Positions 1-7,029 of a stretch of DNA of 11,525 nucleotides are shown one piece after another. The stretch is from UBA8337 sp049889915 (GTDB taxonomy: Bacteria; Pseudomonadota; Alphaproteobacteria; RS24): assembly GCA_049889915.1 (NCBI GenBank), contig JBMHCM010000105.1, positions 1-11,525 of the forward strand, read 5' to 3'. Numbering within the stretch: position 1 is the first letter of the stretch; every line of letters starts with the position of its first letter. The notes under the pieces were generated by a model. The model saw only the letters and a list, made by a program, of their open reading frames with translations. It was not told the origin of the DNA and made no database searches. Position numbers and translations under genes: made by a program.

Positions 1-2
1 AT

Positions 3-764
3 GGCATGGTGCTCAGCAGTCATGAGCCGGAGACGCTGCATCATCGCAATCGTCATCCGATGCCGCCGATCGGTGTTTGGTATTATGGCGGTCTGGAGCA
101 TGCCAAGGCGCATACCGCCCCACCGGCAAAAACCGGTCTGGTTTCGGTTTTTGGTTCGGCCAAAGCGCAAACCCACACACTTCATCATCGCCGCAATGTG
201 TTTCTCAACGATATGATTGATGGGCTGGGTGAGCAAGTTGACGTGTTCGGCAAAGGCTATCAATTTGTCGAGCATAAGGCGGAGGGTATTGACGCTTACC
301 GCTATCACATTGCGGTTGAAAACCATATCGGCCCGCATCATTGGACCGAAAAACTGTCGGACAGCTATCTCGGCTATAGCCTACCGCTCTATGTCGGCTG
401 CAGCAATTTGGAAGATTATTTTCCCGAAGACAGCTTTATTCGGCTGGATATCGGCGACAGCGAAGCGGCTTTGGCGCGTATCGAAAAGGCCATTCAAGAC
501 AATGAATATGAAAAGCGCCTGCCCGCGATTATTGAGGCCCGCCGTCGCGTGATGGAAGAATATAATCTAGGCAATATGTTGGCGCGGCATATTTTGGGCG
601 ATACGCAAGTGGCGGTGCCCAATCCGTCCGGCACTATTTTGAGCCGTCACGCCATGCAGCGGCGCGATGTCAGAACGCTGTTTCGTTATGGGGTCGGCAA
701 GGCGCGGGCGCGACGACGCGGCCGCCAACATTACCGCAAATATTTGGACGGCAAACTCGGCTGA
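3..764 (+). CDS. GT10 family glycosyltransferase (fucosyltransferase-like), 5' partial
   Basis: GT10 enzymes transfer fucose or a related sugar from a GDP-sugar to surface glycans such as LPS O-antigen. Seen: the frame is open to the left edge (the first full codon, at position 3, is Gly), so the true start probably lies outside; an in-window ATG is at 6. About 253 residues are visible, including the conserved C-terminal donor-binding part. This contains YRYHIAVEN, then HHWTEKLSD, then LPLYVGCSNLEDYFP and a closing SFIRLDI. The VEN...TEK...D and PLYVG..N..YFP pattern is the GT10 signature. The N-terminal acceptor domain is mostly missing. A basic tail (RARRRGRQHYRK) follows, possibly for membrane contact. 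The TGA stop directly abuts the convergent stop of the acyltransferase gene. The family call is firm; the sugar and acceptor are unknown. Confidence 0.85.
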   Translation, partial: GMVLSSHEPETLHHRNRHPMPPIGVWYYGGLEHAKAHTAPPAKTGLVSVFGSAKAQTHTLHHRRNVFLNDMIDGLGEQVDVFGKGYQFVEHKAEGIDAYRYHIAVENHIGPHHWTEKLSDSYLGYSLPLYVGCSNLEDYFPEDSFIRLDIGDSEAALARIEKAIQDNEYEKRLPAIIEARRRVMEEYNLGNMLARHILGDTQVAVPNPSGTILSRHAMQRRDVRTLFRYGVGKARARRRGRQHYRKYLDGKLG

Positions 765-1646
765 TTATTTCCAGCGATCATGCTGCCAGAACCATTCTTC
801 CGGCTTTTCTTCAATCCACTGTTCGATGAGGTCATAGGCCTCGCGCATGGCAGCATCGACATCGGCTTTCAGATTGTCGGTCTTCGGTACATGAATGGCC
901 GGATAAAAATGCTGCACGAAGTGAATTTTGTCCGGCCCGTCTTCGCGGCGGCGAATGACTGTCGGGATAACCGGAATATCAAACCGGCGCGCCAGTTTGA
1001 TAGAGGCCGACGGCGCTTTGGTGTCGCGCCCCATAAATCGTATCGGGTCGCCGGTGCCCAGCTTTTGGTCGATCAATACGCCCAGCGAGGTGCCGTCCTT
1101 CAGCAGGTTTATCATCGTCTTTGCGCCGTCTGACCCTTTCGGGATTTGCACCGGCATAAAGGCAGAACGCTGGCTGATGACCCACGCTTCCATATAGGGG
1201 TTATTGGCGCGGCGATACAGCGAACCGGTTTTGCCGACCAGACGCGGAATGCCCAGCATCATCAATTCCCAATTGGCGAAATGGCCGGAGACAAACATTG
1301 CCGGCCCGCCATTTGGCAGGGCCGCCGCGACATGCTCAGCCCCTTCAATTTGCACGCGGGTTTCCGCCTCGCGGGCAATCCTGTCCATATGCGGAAATTC
1401 ACCGACCACACGGCCCAATTGTGCCCAGCAGGCATCCAAAATACGCTTTTGTTCGTCTTCCGGTAAATTGGGTAAGGCTTGGCGCAAATTATCGGCGGCG
1501 ATATGGCGTTCGCGCGCCAGTTTGCCAAGCAAACGGCCGAGCAGGCTGCCAAGCCATGAACCGACCCGCAGTCCGGCCAGCCGGTACGTGCCAAGGAATA
1601 ATTTGGCGATTTGTGCCTGAATAAAATAAATCGGATGCATAATCAT
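765..1646 (-). CDS. LpxL/HtrB-family lipid A biosynthesis acyltransferase
   Basis: Inner-membrane enzyme of 293 residues, the usual length for the family, which adds a secondary acyl chain to lipid A precursors on the cytoplasmic face. Seen: a hydrophobic, Gly/Leu-rich N-terminus (residues 1-45) that can anchor it, and the catalytic HX4E motif in SGHFANWE (H122, E127). Further family blocks are YRRANNPYMEAWV (about 144-156), GVLIDQKLG (about 189-197) and the C-terminal EEWFWQHDRWK. A second in-frame ATG lies two codons downstream and no clear Shine-Dalgarno precedes either one, so the exact start is uncertain by two residues. It is divergent from the cyclase gene across about 70 bases. Which acyl chain it adds (lauroyl or other) cannot be read from the sequence, so no lpxL/lpxM symbol is given. 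A glycan gene next door fits an envelope locus. Confidence 0.9.
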   Translation of the reverse strand: MIMHPIYFIQAQIAKLFLGTYRLAGLRVGSWLGSLLGRLLGKLARERHIAADNLRQALPNLPEDEQKRILDACWAQLGRVVGEFPHMDRIAREAETRVQIEGAEHVAAALPNGGPAMFVSGHFANWELMMLGIPRLVGKTGSLYRRANNPYMEAWVISQRSAFMPVQIPKGSDGAKTMINLLKDGTSLGVLIDQKLGTGDPIRFMGRDTKAPSASIKLARRFDIPVIPTVIRRREDGPDKIHFVQHFYPAIHVPKTDNLKADVDAAMREAYDLIEQWIEEKPEEWFWQHDRWK

Positions 1647-1706
1647 GTGCTTGCGACGGCTTGTCTTGCCACCAAAGAATATGCCTTAATTAATTAACGG
1701 ATTTAC

Positions 1707-1713
1707 GGGAGGG
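1707..1713 (+). promoter_or_regulatory. Shine-Dalgarno that sets the cyclase start
   Basis: GGGAGGG lies five bases before ATG 1719. It rules out the overlapping GTG at 1713, whose first base is the last base of this site. Confidence 0.7.
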
Positions 1714-1718
1714 TGTCC

Positions 1719-2663
1719 ATGCAAGCTTCACTGGGTAAAAATATGCGTTTCGCATTGGCGGCATTGGTTCTAAGTGCGACGGCTGCGCAGGCTGATGATT
1801 ATTTCGTGCAAAAATTCGGCAAGGATGACGAGCTCGGTCACGCCAATTATCTGACCCCGGCCAAAGCCAAGCAGGCGGCCAAGCTGGTCAGCAAAGGCAA
1901 GGTCTATCAATTGGGTATGGTCACCGGACCGGACACGCCGGCCTATGGCCCGCGCAAGTTTCAGATGATTGTACACCAGCTTAATGACGGCCGTGGCATC
2001 CCCATGGGGCCGGATAAGCTGATTTCCAATGATGACACGGTGGTCACATCGGTCGGTATCGGCTCGCAGCTCGATGGCTTCGGCCATATCGGCAAAGAGC
2101 ATCGTTATTACAACAACACACCGGCCGATAAGGTTGTCGCGCCGGATGGGTTGCTGAAATTCGGCACTCATGCGCTGCCCGGTTTTGTAACCCGCGGCGT
2201 GCTGTTGGATATGACCAAAGTCTATGGCAAAAACCCGTTGCCTATCGGCACGGCATATACGGAAGCCGACATCAAAAAAGCCATGAAGCGGCAGGGCGTC
2301 AGCATTACCAAAGGTGATGTTGTGTTGTTCCATTCCGGCTTTATGAAGGCTAATGAGGATGTGAAAACCCTATCGCCGGGGGAACCGGGTTTGGGCGTCA
2401 GTGGCGCACATTATTTGGCCAAGCTGGGCGTCGTGGCGGTCGGTGCCGATACATGGGCGCTTGAGGCTTTGCCGAGCGAAGACCCGAAGCGGGTGTTTCC
2501 GGTGCATGGGCTGCTGCTCAGCAAATACGGCATTTTCATTCTTGAAAATATGGTGACGCATGAATTGGCGGCTGATGGCGTCAGCGAGTTTATGTTCTCG
2601 CTTGGCGTGCCGAAGTTGAAGGGCGCCGTGCAGGCGATTATCAATCCTCTGGCCATTCGTTAA
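1719..2663 (+). CDS. Exported cyclase-family (PF04199) metal-dependent hydrolase
   Basis: Protein of 314 residues related to kynurenine formamidase-like cyclases, a family of metal-dependent amide or ester hydrolases. Seen: a signal peptide (residues 1-25, hydrophobic core FALAALVLSATA, likely cleavage after AQA, before DDYF), so it should act in the periplasm. The core motif is GSQLDGFGHIG (115-125), matching the second half of the family's HxGTHxDxPxH metal site with D119 and H123 kept. Later blocks are GDVVLFHSGF (199-208), EPGLGVSGAHYLA (222-234) and a C-terminal HGLLLSKYGIFILENM. ATG at 1719 is chosen because GGGAGGG at 1707-1713 sits five bases before it; the upstream GTG at 1713 overlaps that site. 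ATG at 1743 would also give a signal peptide. The substrate is unknown; the neighbours do not point to kynurenine breakdown. Confidence 0.82.
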   Translation: MQASLGKNMRFALAALVLSATAAQADDYFVQKFGKDDELGHANYLTPAKAKQAAKLVSKGKVYQLGMVTGPDTPAYGPRKFQMIVHQLNDGRGIPMGPDKLISNDDTVVTSVGIGSQLDGFGHIGKEHRYYNNTPADKVVAPDGLLKFGTHALPGFVTRGVLLDMTKVYGKNPLPIGTAYTEADIKKAMKRQGVSITKGDVVLFHSGFMKANEDVKTLSPGEPGLGVSGAHYLAKLGVVAVGADTWALEALPSEDPKRVFPVHGLLLSKYGIFILENMVTHELAADGVSEFMFSLGVPKLKGAVQAIINPLAIR

Positions 2664-2693
2664 TCCGTTTCGGCGCTAATCCATTTTGCTGGC

Positions 2694-2724
2694 TTGAAAT
2701 CGCCGCCAAATTTGGCGATATACG
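2694..2724 (+). promoter_or_regulatory. Candidate promoter of the NDUFS4-like gene, with an embedded palindrome
   Basis: TTGAAA at 2694-2699 could be a -35 element, with TATACG at 2719-2724 (19-base spacer) or an overlapping GATATA (17-base spacer) as the -10. The perfect 14-base palindrome CGCCAAATTTGGCG (2704-2717) fills the spacer, where a repressor would block RNA polymerase. It sits in the 88-base gap after the cyclase gene. This is inference from sequence only; the matches to the consensus are partial. Confidence 0.35.
2704..2717. repeat. Perfect 14-base palindrome CGCCAAATTTGGCG
   Basis: Fully self-complementary, AT-centred with GC flanks, and placed between the cyclase stop and the start of the NDUFS4-like gene. 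There is no T-run after it, so it does not look like an intrinsic terminator. A dimeric regulator site is the simplest reading. Confidence 0.6.
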
Positions 2725-2751
2725 GGGTGTCGAGAAGCTAAGGAGAGCCTC

Positions 2752-3051
2752 ATGAGCGCGCGTATCTATCAACCGGCAAAAACCGCAATGTCATCCGGCA
2801 TGGCCAACACGAAAGAGTGGGTTTTGGAATTTGCGCCGGAAAGTGCGCACAGCAAAGATGCCTTTACCGGCTGGAACTCCATCAAGGGCACGGCCAATCA
2901 AGTGAAGCTGAAATTCGCGACTTTGGATGAGGCGCAGCAATATGCGGCGTCAAAAGGCATTGTGGCGCGGGTCGACAAACCGCATCCGCGTCAGCGCCGT
3001 GCCAAATCCTATTCCGATAATTTCAAGCACGACCGCGTCGAAAAAATCTAG
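2752..3051 (+). CDS. NDUFS4-like complex I accessory protein (ETC_C1 domain, PF04800)
   Basis: Small soluble protein of 99 residues, homologous to the mitochondrial 18 kDa subunit NDUFS4. That subunit binds the peripheral arm of NADH:ubiquinone oxidoreductase and stabilises the NADH-oxidising module. Seen: ARIYQPAKTAMSSGMANT at the start, WVLEFAP (about 23-29), the GW pair in FTGWNSI (38-44), QVKLKFATLDEAQQYAASKG (50-69), and a C-terminal SYSDNFKHDR. These match the family from end to end. AAGGAG at 2740-2745 stands six bases before ATG 2752. The family occurs in alphaproteobacteria and mitochondria, so it is also a taxonomic marker here. It lies away from any nuo genes in this window, which is common for this subunit. 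A candidate promoter and palindrome lie just upstream. Confidence 0.9.
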   Translation: MSARIYQPAKTAMSSGMANTKEWVLEFAPESAHSKDAFTGWNSIKGTANQVKLKFATLDEAQQYAASKGIVARVDKPHPRQRRAKSYSDNFKHDRVEKI

Positions 3052-3057
3052 CTTTCT

Positions 3058-3110
3058 CATAACAGCCTGTGCCACGCTTGGGTAACAAGCGATGGGAGGC
3101 ACTTGTTATG
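3058..3110 (+). promoter_or_regulatory. Nested inverted repeats in the monooxygenase leader
   Basis: Outer arms CATAACA (3058-3064) and TGTTATG (3104-3110) are perfectly complementary, and the right arm contains the start codon. Inside is a hairpin with a 6-base stem and 5-base loop, CGCTTG (3075-3080) with CAAGCG (3086-3091), directly before the GGGAGG ribosome binding site (3094-3099). If the RNA folds this way the start codon would be partly paired. A functional role is inference. Confidence 0.35.
3094..3099 (+). promoter_or_regulatory. Shine-Dalgarno that sets the monooxygenase start
   Basis: GGGAGG with an eight-base spacer to ATG 3108. It favours that ATG over the upstream in-frame GTG at 3069, which would add 13 residues not typical of the family ahead of the FAD-binding strand. 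Confidence 0.75.
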
Positions 3111-4715
3111 CAACCGGATTATGAGGTTCTGGTGATTGGCGCCGGTGTAGCCGGTATTTGCCAAATCAAAAAGCTGCAGGATATGGGCATCACCTCACTG
3201 GTGTTGGAAGCCAGTGGTGGGCTTGGTGGCACCTGGTATCACAATCGCTATCCCGGCTGCCGCTTTGACAGCGAGAGTTATACTTATGGCTTTTCCTTTT
3301 CGCGCGAAGTATTGGACGAATGGCATTGGGCGGAGATGTTTTCGCCGCAGCCGGAGAACCTGAAATACCTCAATTTTGTCGCCGACAAATTCGACTTGCA
3401 TCAGCATATTCGTCTCAATGCGCGGGTTTCTGCCATGACATGGGATGAAGAAAGCTGCTTATGGACGGTTTCTTTAGCCAACGGCGAGGCCTTGCATTGT
3501 CGCGTGGTTATCACATGCACCGGCGCGTTGGGCACGCCGACCATGCCGAGCTATCCCGGTATGGAGACGTTTAAAGGGCAAAGCTTTCATAGCTATTACT
3601 GGCCGCATGAGGATGTCGATTTGACCGGCAAGAAAGTCGCCGTCATCGGCACCGGCGCCAGCGGTATTCAAATTATCGCTGATATTGCCGAGCGGGTCAG
3701 TCAATTGACTGTCTTTCAAAGGCGGCCGAATTGGAGCGTGCCGCTGAATAACCGGCATGTTGACGATGATGAAATGGCCGACATACGCCGTCGCTATGAT
3801 GAGATTTTTGATACATGCGCGCGGACAAACGGCGCGTTTGATCACCTGCCTGACCCACGCGATTATGCATCGGTGAGCGAACAGGCGCGGCGCGCCTTAT
3901 GGGATGAGCTGTATGACGCGCCGGGGTTCGCGCTGCTTTTGGCCAATTTCCGTGAGACCTTTTTGGAAGAGCAAGCCAATCGGGATTTGTCGGATTATGT
4001 GGCTGAGCGCATTCGGGCGCGGGTCAATGACCCGCATATAGCTGAGCAACTTATCCCGAAAGACCATGGTTTCGGCATGCGCCGCATGCCGATGGAGACC
4101 GGTTATTTCGAGGCCTATAATCTCGACCACGTGCGGTTGGTCAGCTTGCTCGACACACCGATTGAAGCGCTGACCGAAAACGGCATTCGGGTCGGCGATG
4201 AAGAGATGGATTTTGACGTGATTGTCTATGCCACCGGCTTTGACGCAATGACCGGTGCGTTTGACAAGATGGATGTTACAGGCGCCAATGGCGCAAAATT
4301 GCGTGATAAATGGCACGGCAGTCCAACCACTTATCTCGGCATTTTGGTCAATGGCTTTCCCAATATGTTGATGGTGGCCGGGCCGCAAAGTGTTTCGGGC
4401 TCAACCAATTATCCGCGCGCCATTGAGGTCTGTGTCGATTGGGTCGGGGATTTTCTCGAACAAGCGCGCGCCAAGGGTGTGACCCGATTTGAAGCAGACG
4501 CCGCAGCCGAAGCCGATTGGACGCAAGAAGTCATCACCATGCAGGAGAATATGCCGTTCAGCAAAGTGAAGAGTTGGTTTACCGGCTTTAACGCCAATAT
4601 TCATGCGGCCGATGCGGCACCGCGCTACATCGCTTATTGGGGCGGGGCGCCGCGCTATACGAAAATTCTCAACAAAGTGGCGGCAGAAGATTATCCGGCT
4701 ATTGCGCGGCGCTAG
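3108..4715 (+). CDS. Type I Baeyer-Villiger monooxygenase (FAD/NADPH)
   Basis: Flavoprotein of 535 residues that would use NADPH and O2 to insert oxygen next to a ketone carbonyl, giving an ester or lactone. Seen: an N-terminal Rossmann motif for FAD, GAGVAG (11-16), then GGLGGTWYHNRYPGCRFDSES (about 37-57), which carries the aspartate (D54) conserved in this class. The Baeyer-Villiger fingerprint FKGQSFHSYYWP (155-166) matches FxGxxxHxxxW(P/D) exactly. A second Rossmann motif for NADPH, GTGASG (181-186), is followed by FQRRPNW. FGMRRMPMETGYFEAYN lies where cyclohexanone and phenylacetone monooxygenases carry their active-site Arg. The C-terminal GPQSVSGSTNYPRAIE and SWFTGFN blocks are also typical. 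The length equals that of PAMO/CHMO-type enzymes. No partner dehydrogenase or esterase is adjacent, so the substrate is open. Its 3' end overlaps the convergent TPR gene by 17 bases. Confidence 0.9.
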   Translation: MQPDYEVLVIGAGVAGICQIKKLQDMGITSLVLEASGGLGGTWYHNRYPGCRFDSESYTYGFSFSREVLDEWHWAEMFSPQPENLKYLNFVADKFDLHQHIRLNARVSAMTWDEESCLWTVSLANGEALHCRVVITCTGALGTPTMPSYPGMETFKGQSFHSYYWPHEDVDLTGKKVAVIGTGASGIQIIADIAERVSQLTVFQRRPNWSVPLNNRHVDDDEMADIRRRYDEIFDTCARTNGAFDHLPDPRDYASVSEQARRALWDELYDAPGFALLLANFRETFLEEQANRDLSDYVAERIRARVNDPHIAEQLIPKDHGFGMRRMPMETGYFEAYNLDHVRLVSLLDTPIEALTENGIRVGDEEMDFDVIVYATGFDAMTGAFDKMDVTGANGAKLRDKWHGSPTTYLGILVNGFPNMLMVAGPQSVSGSTNYPRAIEVCVDWVGDFLEQARAKGVTRFEADAAAEADWTQEVITMQENMPFSKVKSWFTGFNANIHAADAAPRYIAYWGGAPRYTKILNKVAAEDYPAIARR

Positions 4716-6003
4716 CCGTCTGATCACGCGCAGCCGCCAAGCGGCGCTCGATAGAGCGTATCCAGCGAAACGCATCGGCCGCTAGGCCGTCATCGTCACC
4801 GGCTTTGCGGAAGGCGGCAATGGCCGCCTCATATTTATCCTGCCGCACCCGTGCAATGCCCAGCAACAGCCAGCTATCGGCCGCCTTGTCGAGGCCGCCT
4901 TTATCAAGCGCCTGCACCAAAGCCGCCTCAGCCTTACCCCATTGTTCATCTTGCACATGAGCCTGCGCCAATTGCTGATAATGTTTCCCTTTGTCGGATA
5001 ATTCAGCGGCGCGGGTCAGTGGCGCGATGGCCTTTTGCCATTCGCGGGCATGCATATAGGCCTGGGCCAGAGTTTCATAATTCTTCTCGGTCTTTTCAAT
5101 CGTGCCGTCAGCCATGCCGGTTTGCAGCACATTGGCGGCCTTAATCGGCACATTATGATACAGGTAAAGCTGCGCCATAGCGGTCAGTTCTTTCGAGCCG
5201 GTCAGCATGCCTTGCACATGCATGGCTTGCTGAGCGACAAAAGCCAGCTTTTCATCATCGGTTTCGTAATAGACGGCGGCCAATTGCTGCCAAAAGGTTT
5301 TGACGCCGGGCCAACGCTCCACCGCATCCTCCAAAACCGGGCGCGCCTCGCCATACCGTTCCTGCTGCAACAAGATAGACAGCAATATCCGCGTCCAATT
5401 TTGTTTCGGGGCTTCCGCCTTTTGCATTGCCTTGCGAATGGCCTGCTCGGCACCGGTCAAATCATCCAGCAAAAGATGAATTTGCGCCTGCAATGCATAG
5501 GGTTCAGGACCCGGCTCTTTGTCCAACCCGGCAAACCATTGCGCCAGCAATTGCTTGGCCTGTTGCGGTCGTTGTTCCGCCAAATTCAGTTGCGCCAAAT
5601 TATAGGTCAGGTCAGAAACCACACGCGGCGGCAGACTGCCGGTGGCAATGGCGCGCTGAAAGCTCTCAATCGTCTTGCCGTAATCATCTTTGGCGGCATG
5701 GACAAACCCCATGGTCTGCATAGCGACGGCCTTCTCATAGGGTTTGAAGCGGTCGCCATTGAGGATTTTTTGCAATGGCACAAAGGCTTCGTCGTTCTTG
5801 TCTTCCGCCATCAGCTCTTGCGCTTGTTCAATCAATTGAAAAGCCGCCTTGCCCAATACCTCAGAACGGCGGATTTTCGGCTTGCTCGGCCTTTCCTTTT
5901 TGGCTTCCTGTGCGGCCGCTTGCTGCCAACCGCCAAAGCCAAGCGGCGCAGTCGTCAGAGCGGCGGCAATCAGCAAAATCGGAAAAGGGTGGCGGGCAGA
6001 CAT
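4699..6003 (-). CDS. Exported TPR-repeat protein of the TonB2-type cluster
   Basis: Protein of 434 residues. Seen: an N-terminal signal sequence (residues 1-31, hydrophobic PILLIAAALTTAPLGFGG, likely cleavage after AAA or AAAQ), then a basic linker (KKERPSKPKIRR) and a helical region made of tetratricopeptide-like repeats to the end. Examples are YETLAQAYMHAREWQKAIAPL, HYQQLAQAHVQDEQWGKAEAAL and WLLLGIARVRQDKYEAAIAAF. It should therefore be a periplasmic scaffold. In Vibrio and Shewanella TonB2 loci a TPR protein also closes the operon. Its ATG follows the tonB TAA stop by one base and lacks a clear Shine-Dalgarno, which suggests translational coupling. The 3' end overlaps the convergent monooxygenase gene by 17 bases. 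The molecular role is unproven; a partner-docking or assembly role is inferred. Confidence 0.85.
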   Translation of the reverse strand: MSARHPFPILLIAAALTTAPLGFGGWQQAAAQEAKKERPSKPKIRRSEVLGKAAFQLIEQAQELMAEDKNDEAFVPLQKILNGDRFKPYEKAVAMQTMGFVHAAKDDYGKTIESFQRAIATGSLPPRVVSDLTYNLAQLNLAEQRPQQAKQLLAQWFAGLDKEPGPEPYALQAQIHLLLDDLTGAEQAIRKAMQKAEAPKQNWTRILLSILLQQERYGEARPVLEDAVERWPGVKTFWQQLAAVYYETDDEKLAFVAQQAMHVQGMLTGSKELTAMAQLYLYHNVPIKAANVLQTGMADGTIEKTEKNYETLAQAYMHAREWQKAIAPLTRAAELSDKGKHYQQLAQAHVQDEQWGKAEAALVQALDKGGLDKAADSWLLLGIARVRQDKYEAAIAAFRKAGDDDGLAADAFRWIRSIERRLAAARDQTASAAQ

Positions 6004-6004
6004 A

Positions 6005-6619
6005 TTATTTGGCTATCTGAAAGCTGATGAGTTGGCGGACGCCGGGGCGGATGGTCGGTTTGCCGTTCTCCACCATCGGGCGATATTTCCATTTCTTCAC
6101 GGCATTGATGGCGGCGCGGTTGAACACCCCTTGCGGATCGGCGTCAATCACCACCGGGTCAATCGCTTGGCCGATAGGGTCAATGGCAAACTCCAGCAGC
6201 ACCCAACCTTCAATGCCACGCGACAGCGCGCGGCTGGGATAGCGCGGCAGCACCCGCACAATGGCCAGCGCGTCGCCATCCACCGGTGCGTCCAAATTCA
6301 TACCGGCCAAGCCGAAATCGTCAAAGCTGGCACTCATTGCCGCCTTATCCATATTCGGACGCGCTGCTTGTTGTAGCTTTGGCGGCGGTGGCGGTTCATC
6401 GGGTTGTTGCTGGCTCGGCCGTTTCAAGGCACGGTTTTTGGTGTTTACATCCTCGTCTCGCTCAACACGGACAAAATCAATACCGATTGACGCCAATTCT
6501 TCCTCGACTTGATATTCACGGCCGGTAATCAGCACCTTCATGGTGAGAAATAGGGCGAGTGTGGTCAGCACCGCCAAAGCGGCTGCGTTTATCAAGCGCG
6601 GTGACAAGAATGCGCTCAT
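6005..6619 (-). CDS. tonB: TonB family energy transducer
   Basis: Protein of 204 residues linking the inner-membrane proton channel to outer-membrane TonB-dependent receptors. Seen: a short cytoplasmic N-terminus and one membrane anchor (about residues 9-31, LINAAALAVLTTLALFLTMKVLI). A periplasmic spacer follows with only a short proline run (PDEPPPPPK, 73-81). The TonB C-terminal domain spans about 120-203, with PRYPSRALSRGIEGWVLLEF, then FNRAAINAVKKWKYRP and a final ISFQI strand. The short proline segment and compact size fit TonB2-type transducers better than E. coli TonB1. The start ATG overlaps the exbD stop in an ATGA, with GGAAG five bases before it. Which receptor it serves cannot be told from this window. 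Confidence 0.9.
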   Translation of the reverse strand: MSAFLSPRLINAAALAVLTTLALFLTMKVLITGREYQVEEELASIGIDFVRVERDEDVNTKNRALKRPSQQQPDEPPPPPKLQQAARPNMDKAAMSASFDDFGLAGMNLDAPVDGDALAIVRVLPRYPSRALSRGIEGWVLLEFAIDPIGQAIDPVVIDADPQGVFNRAAINAVKKWKYRPMVENGKPTIRPGVRQLISFQIAK

Positions 6620-7017
6620 TTTTCTTCCGCTGCAATGGAGATGGCGCCGACACCGGCAAGTCGCACTTGGTCCATAATTTCCACCAGCACGCCGGTTTCA
6701 GCCTTTTTATCGGCCTGAATAACCGCGCCTCCTTGCGGGTTTTCTGCATGCAGTCGCTCAATATTGGCGCGCACGGCGGCCAAATCGACCTGTCGGCGAT
6801 TAATGTAAATCTCATTATTGGCACCAATGGCAATCAAAATGCCGACCCGCGATTGCTTGACCGCCGTCTCGGCTTCCGGGCGCGTGACATCCAGCCCGCT
6901 TTCTTTGACAAAGGTCGCCGTGACGATGAAGAAAATCAGCATGATGAACACAATGTCCAACATTGGCGTCATATCAATGGCGCTGTCTTCTTCCTGTCTC
7001 ATCCGTCTTTTGCGCAT
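6616..7017 (-). CDS. exbD: ExbD/TolR family biopolymer transport protein
   Basis: Protein of 133 residues, with one membrane segment and a periplasmic domain, that forms the proton-conducting part of the ExbB-ExbD motor. Seen: a short basic cytoplasmic head, then DMTPMLDIVFIMLIFFIV, in which D21 is the membrane aspartate that carries protons in ExbD/TolR/MotB. The periplasmic domain has IAIGANNEIYINRRQVDL and AVIQADKKAETGVLVEIMDQ, the standard ExbD fold. AGGAG of the ribosome binding site overlaps the TAG stop of the upstream exbB (7018-7029), and the 3' end overlaps tonB by four bases, so the three are translated as a coupled set. Length is normal for the family. Confidence 0.93.
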   Translation of the reverse strand: MRKRRMRQEEDSAIDMTPMLDIVFIMLIFFIVTATFVKESGLDVTRPEAETAVKQSRVGILIAIGANNEIYINRRQVDLAAVRANIERLHAENPQGGAVIQADKKAETGVLVEIMDQVRLAGVGAISIAAEEK

Positions 7018-7029
7018 GGGTGGCTCCTA
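7018..7029 (-). promoter_or_regulatory. Shine-Dalgarno of exbD fused to the exbB stop
   Basis: Reading TAGGAGCCACCC before the exbD ATG: the exbB stop TAG runs into AGGAG, with a seven-base spacer. A ribosome that ends exbB stands on the exbD initiation site. Confidence 0.75.

Noticed and set aside
3069..3107. Upstream GTG start for the monooxygenase
   Set aside because: No ribosome binding site in front, and GGGAGG inside this stretch serves ATG 3108.
5035..6027. Long open frame (330 codons) on the plus strand opposite the TPR gene
   Set aside because: Its protein is low-complexity Arg/Gln/Leu-rich, has no family motif, and mirrors the codon bias of the real minus-strand gene.
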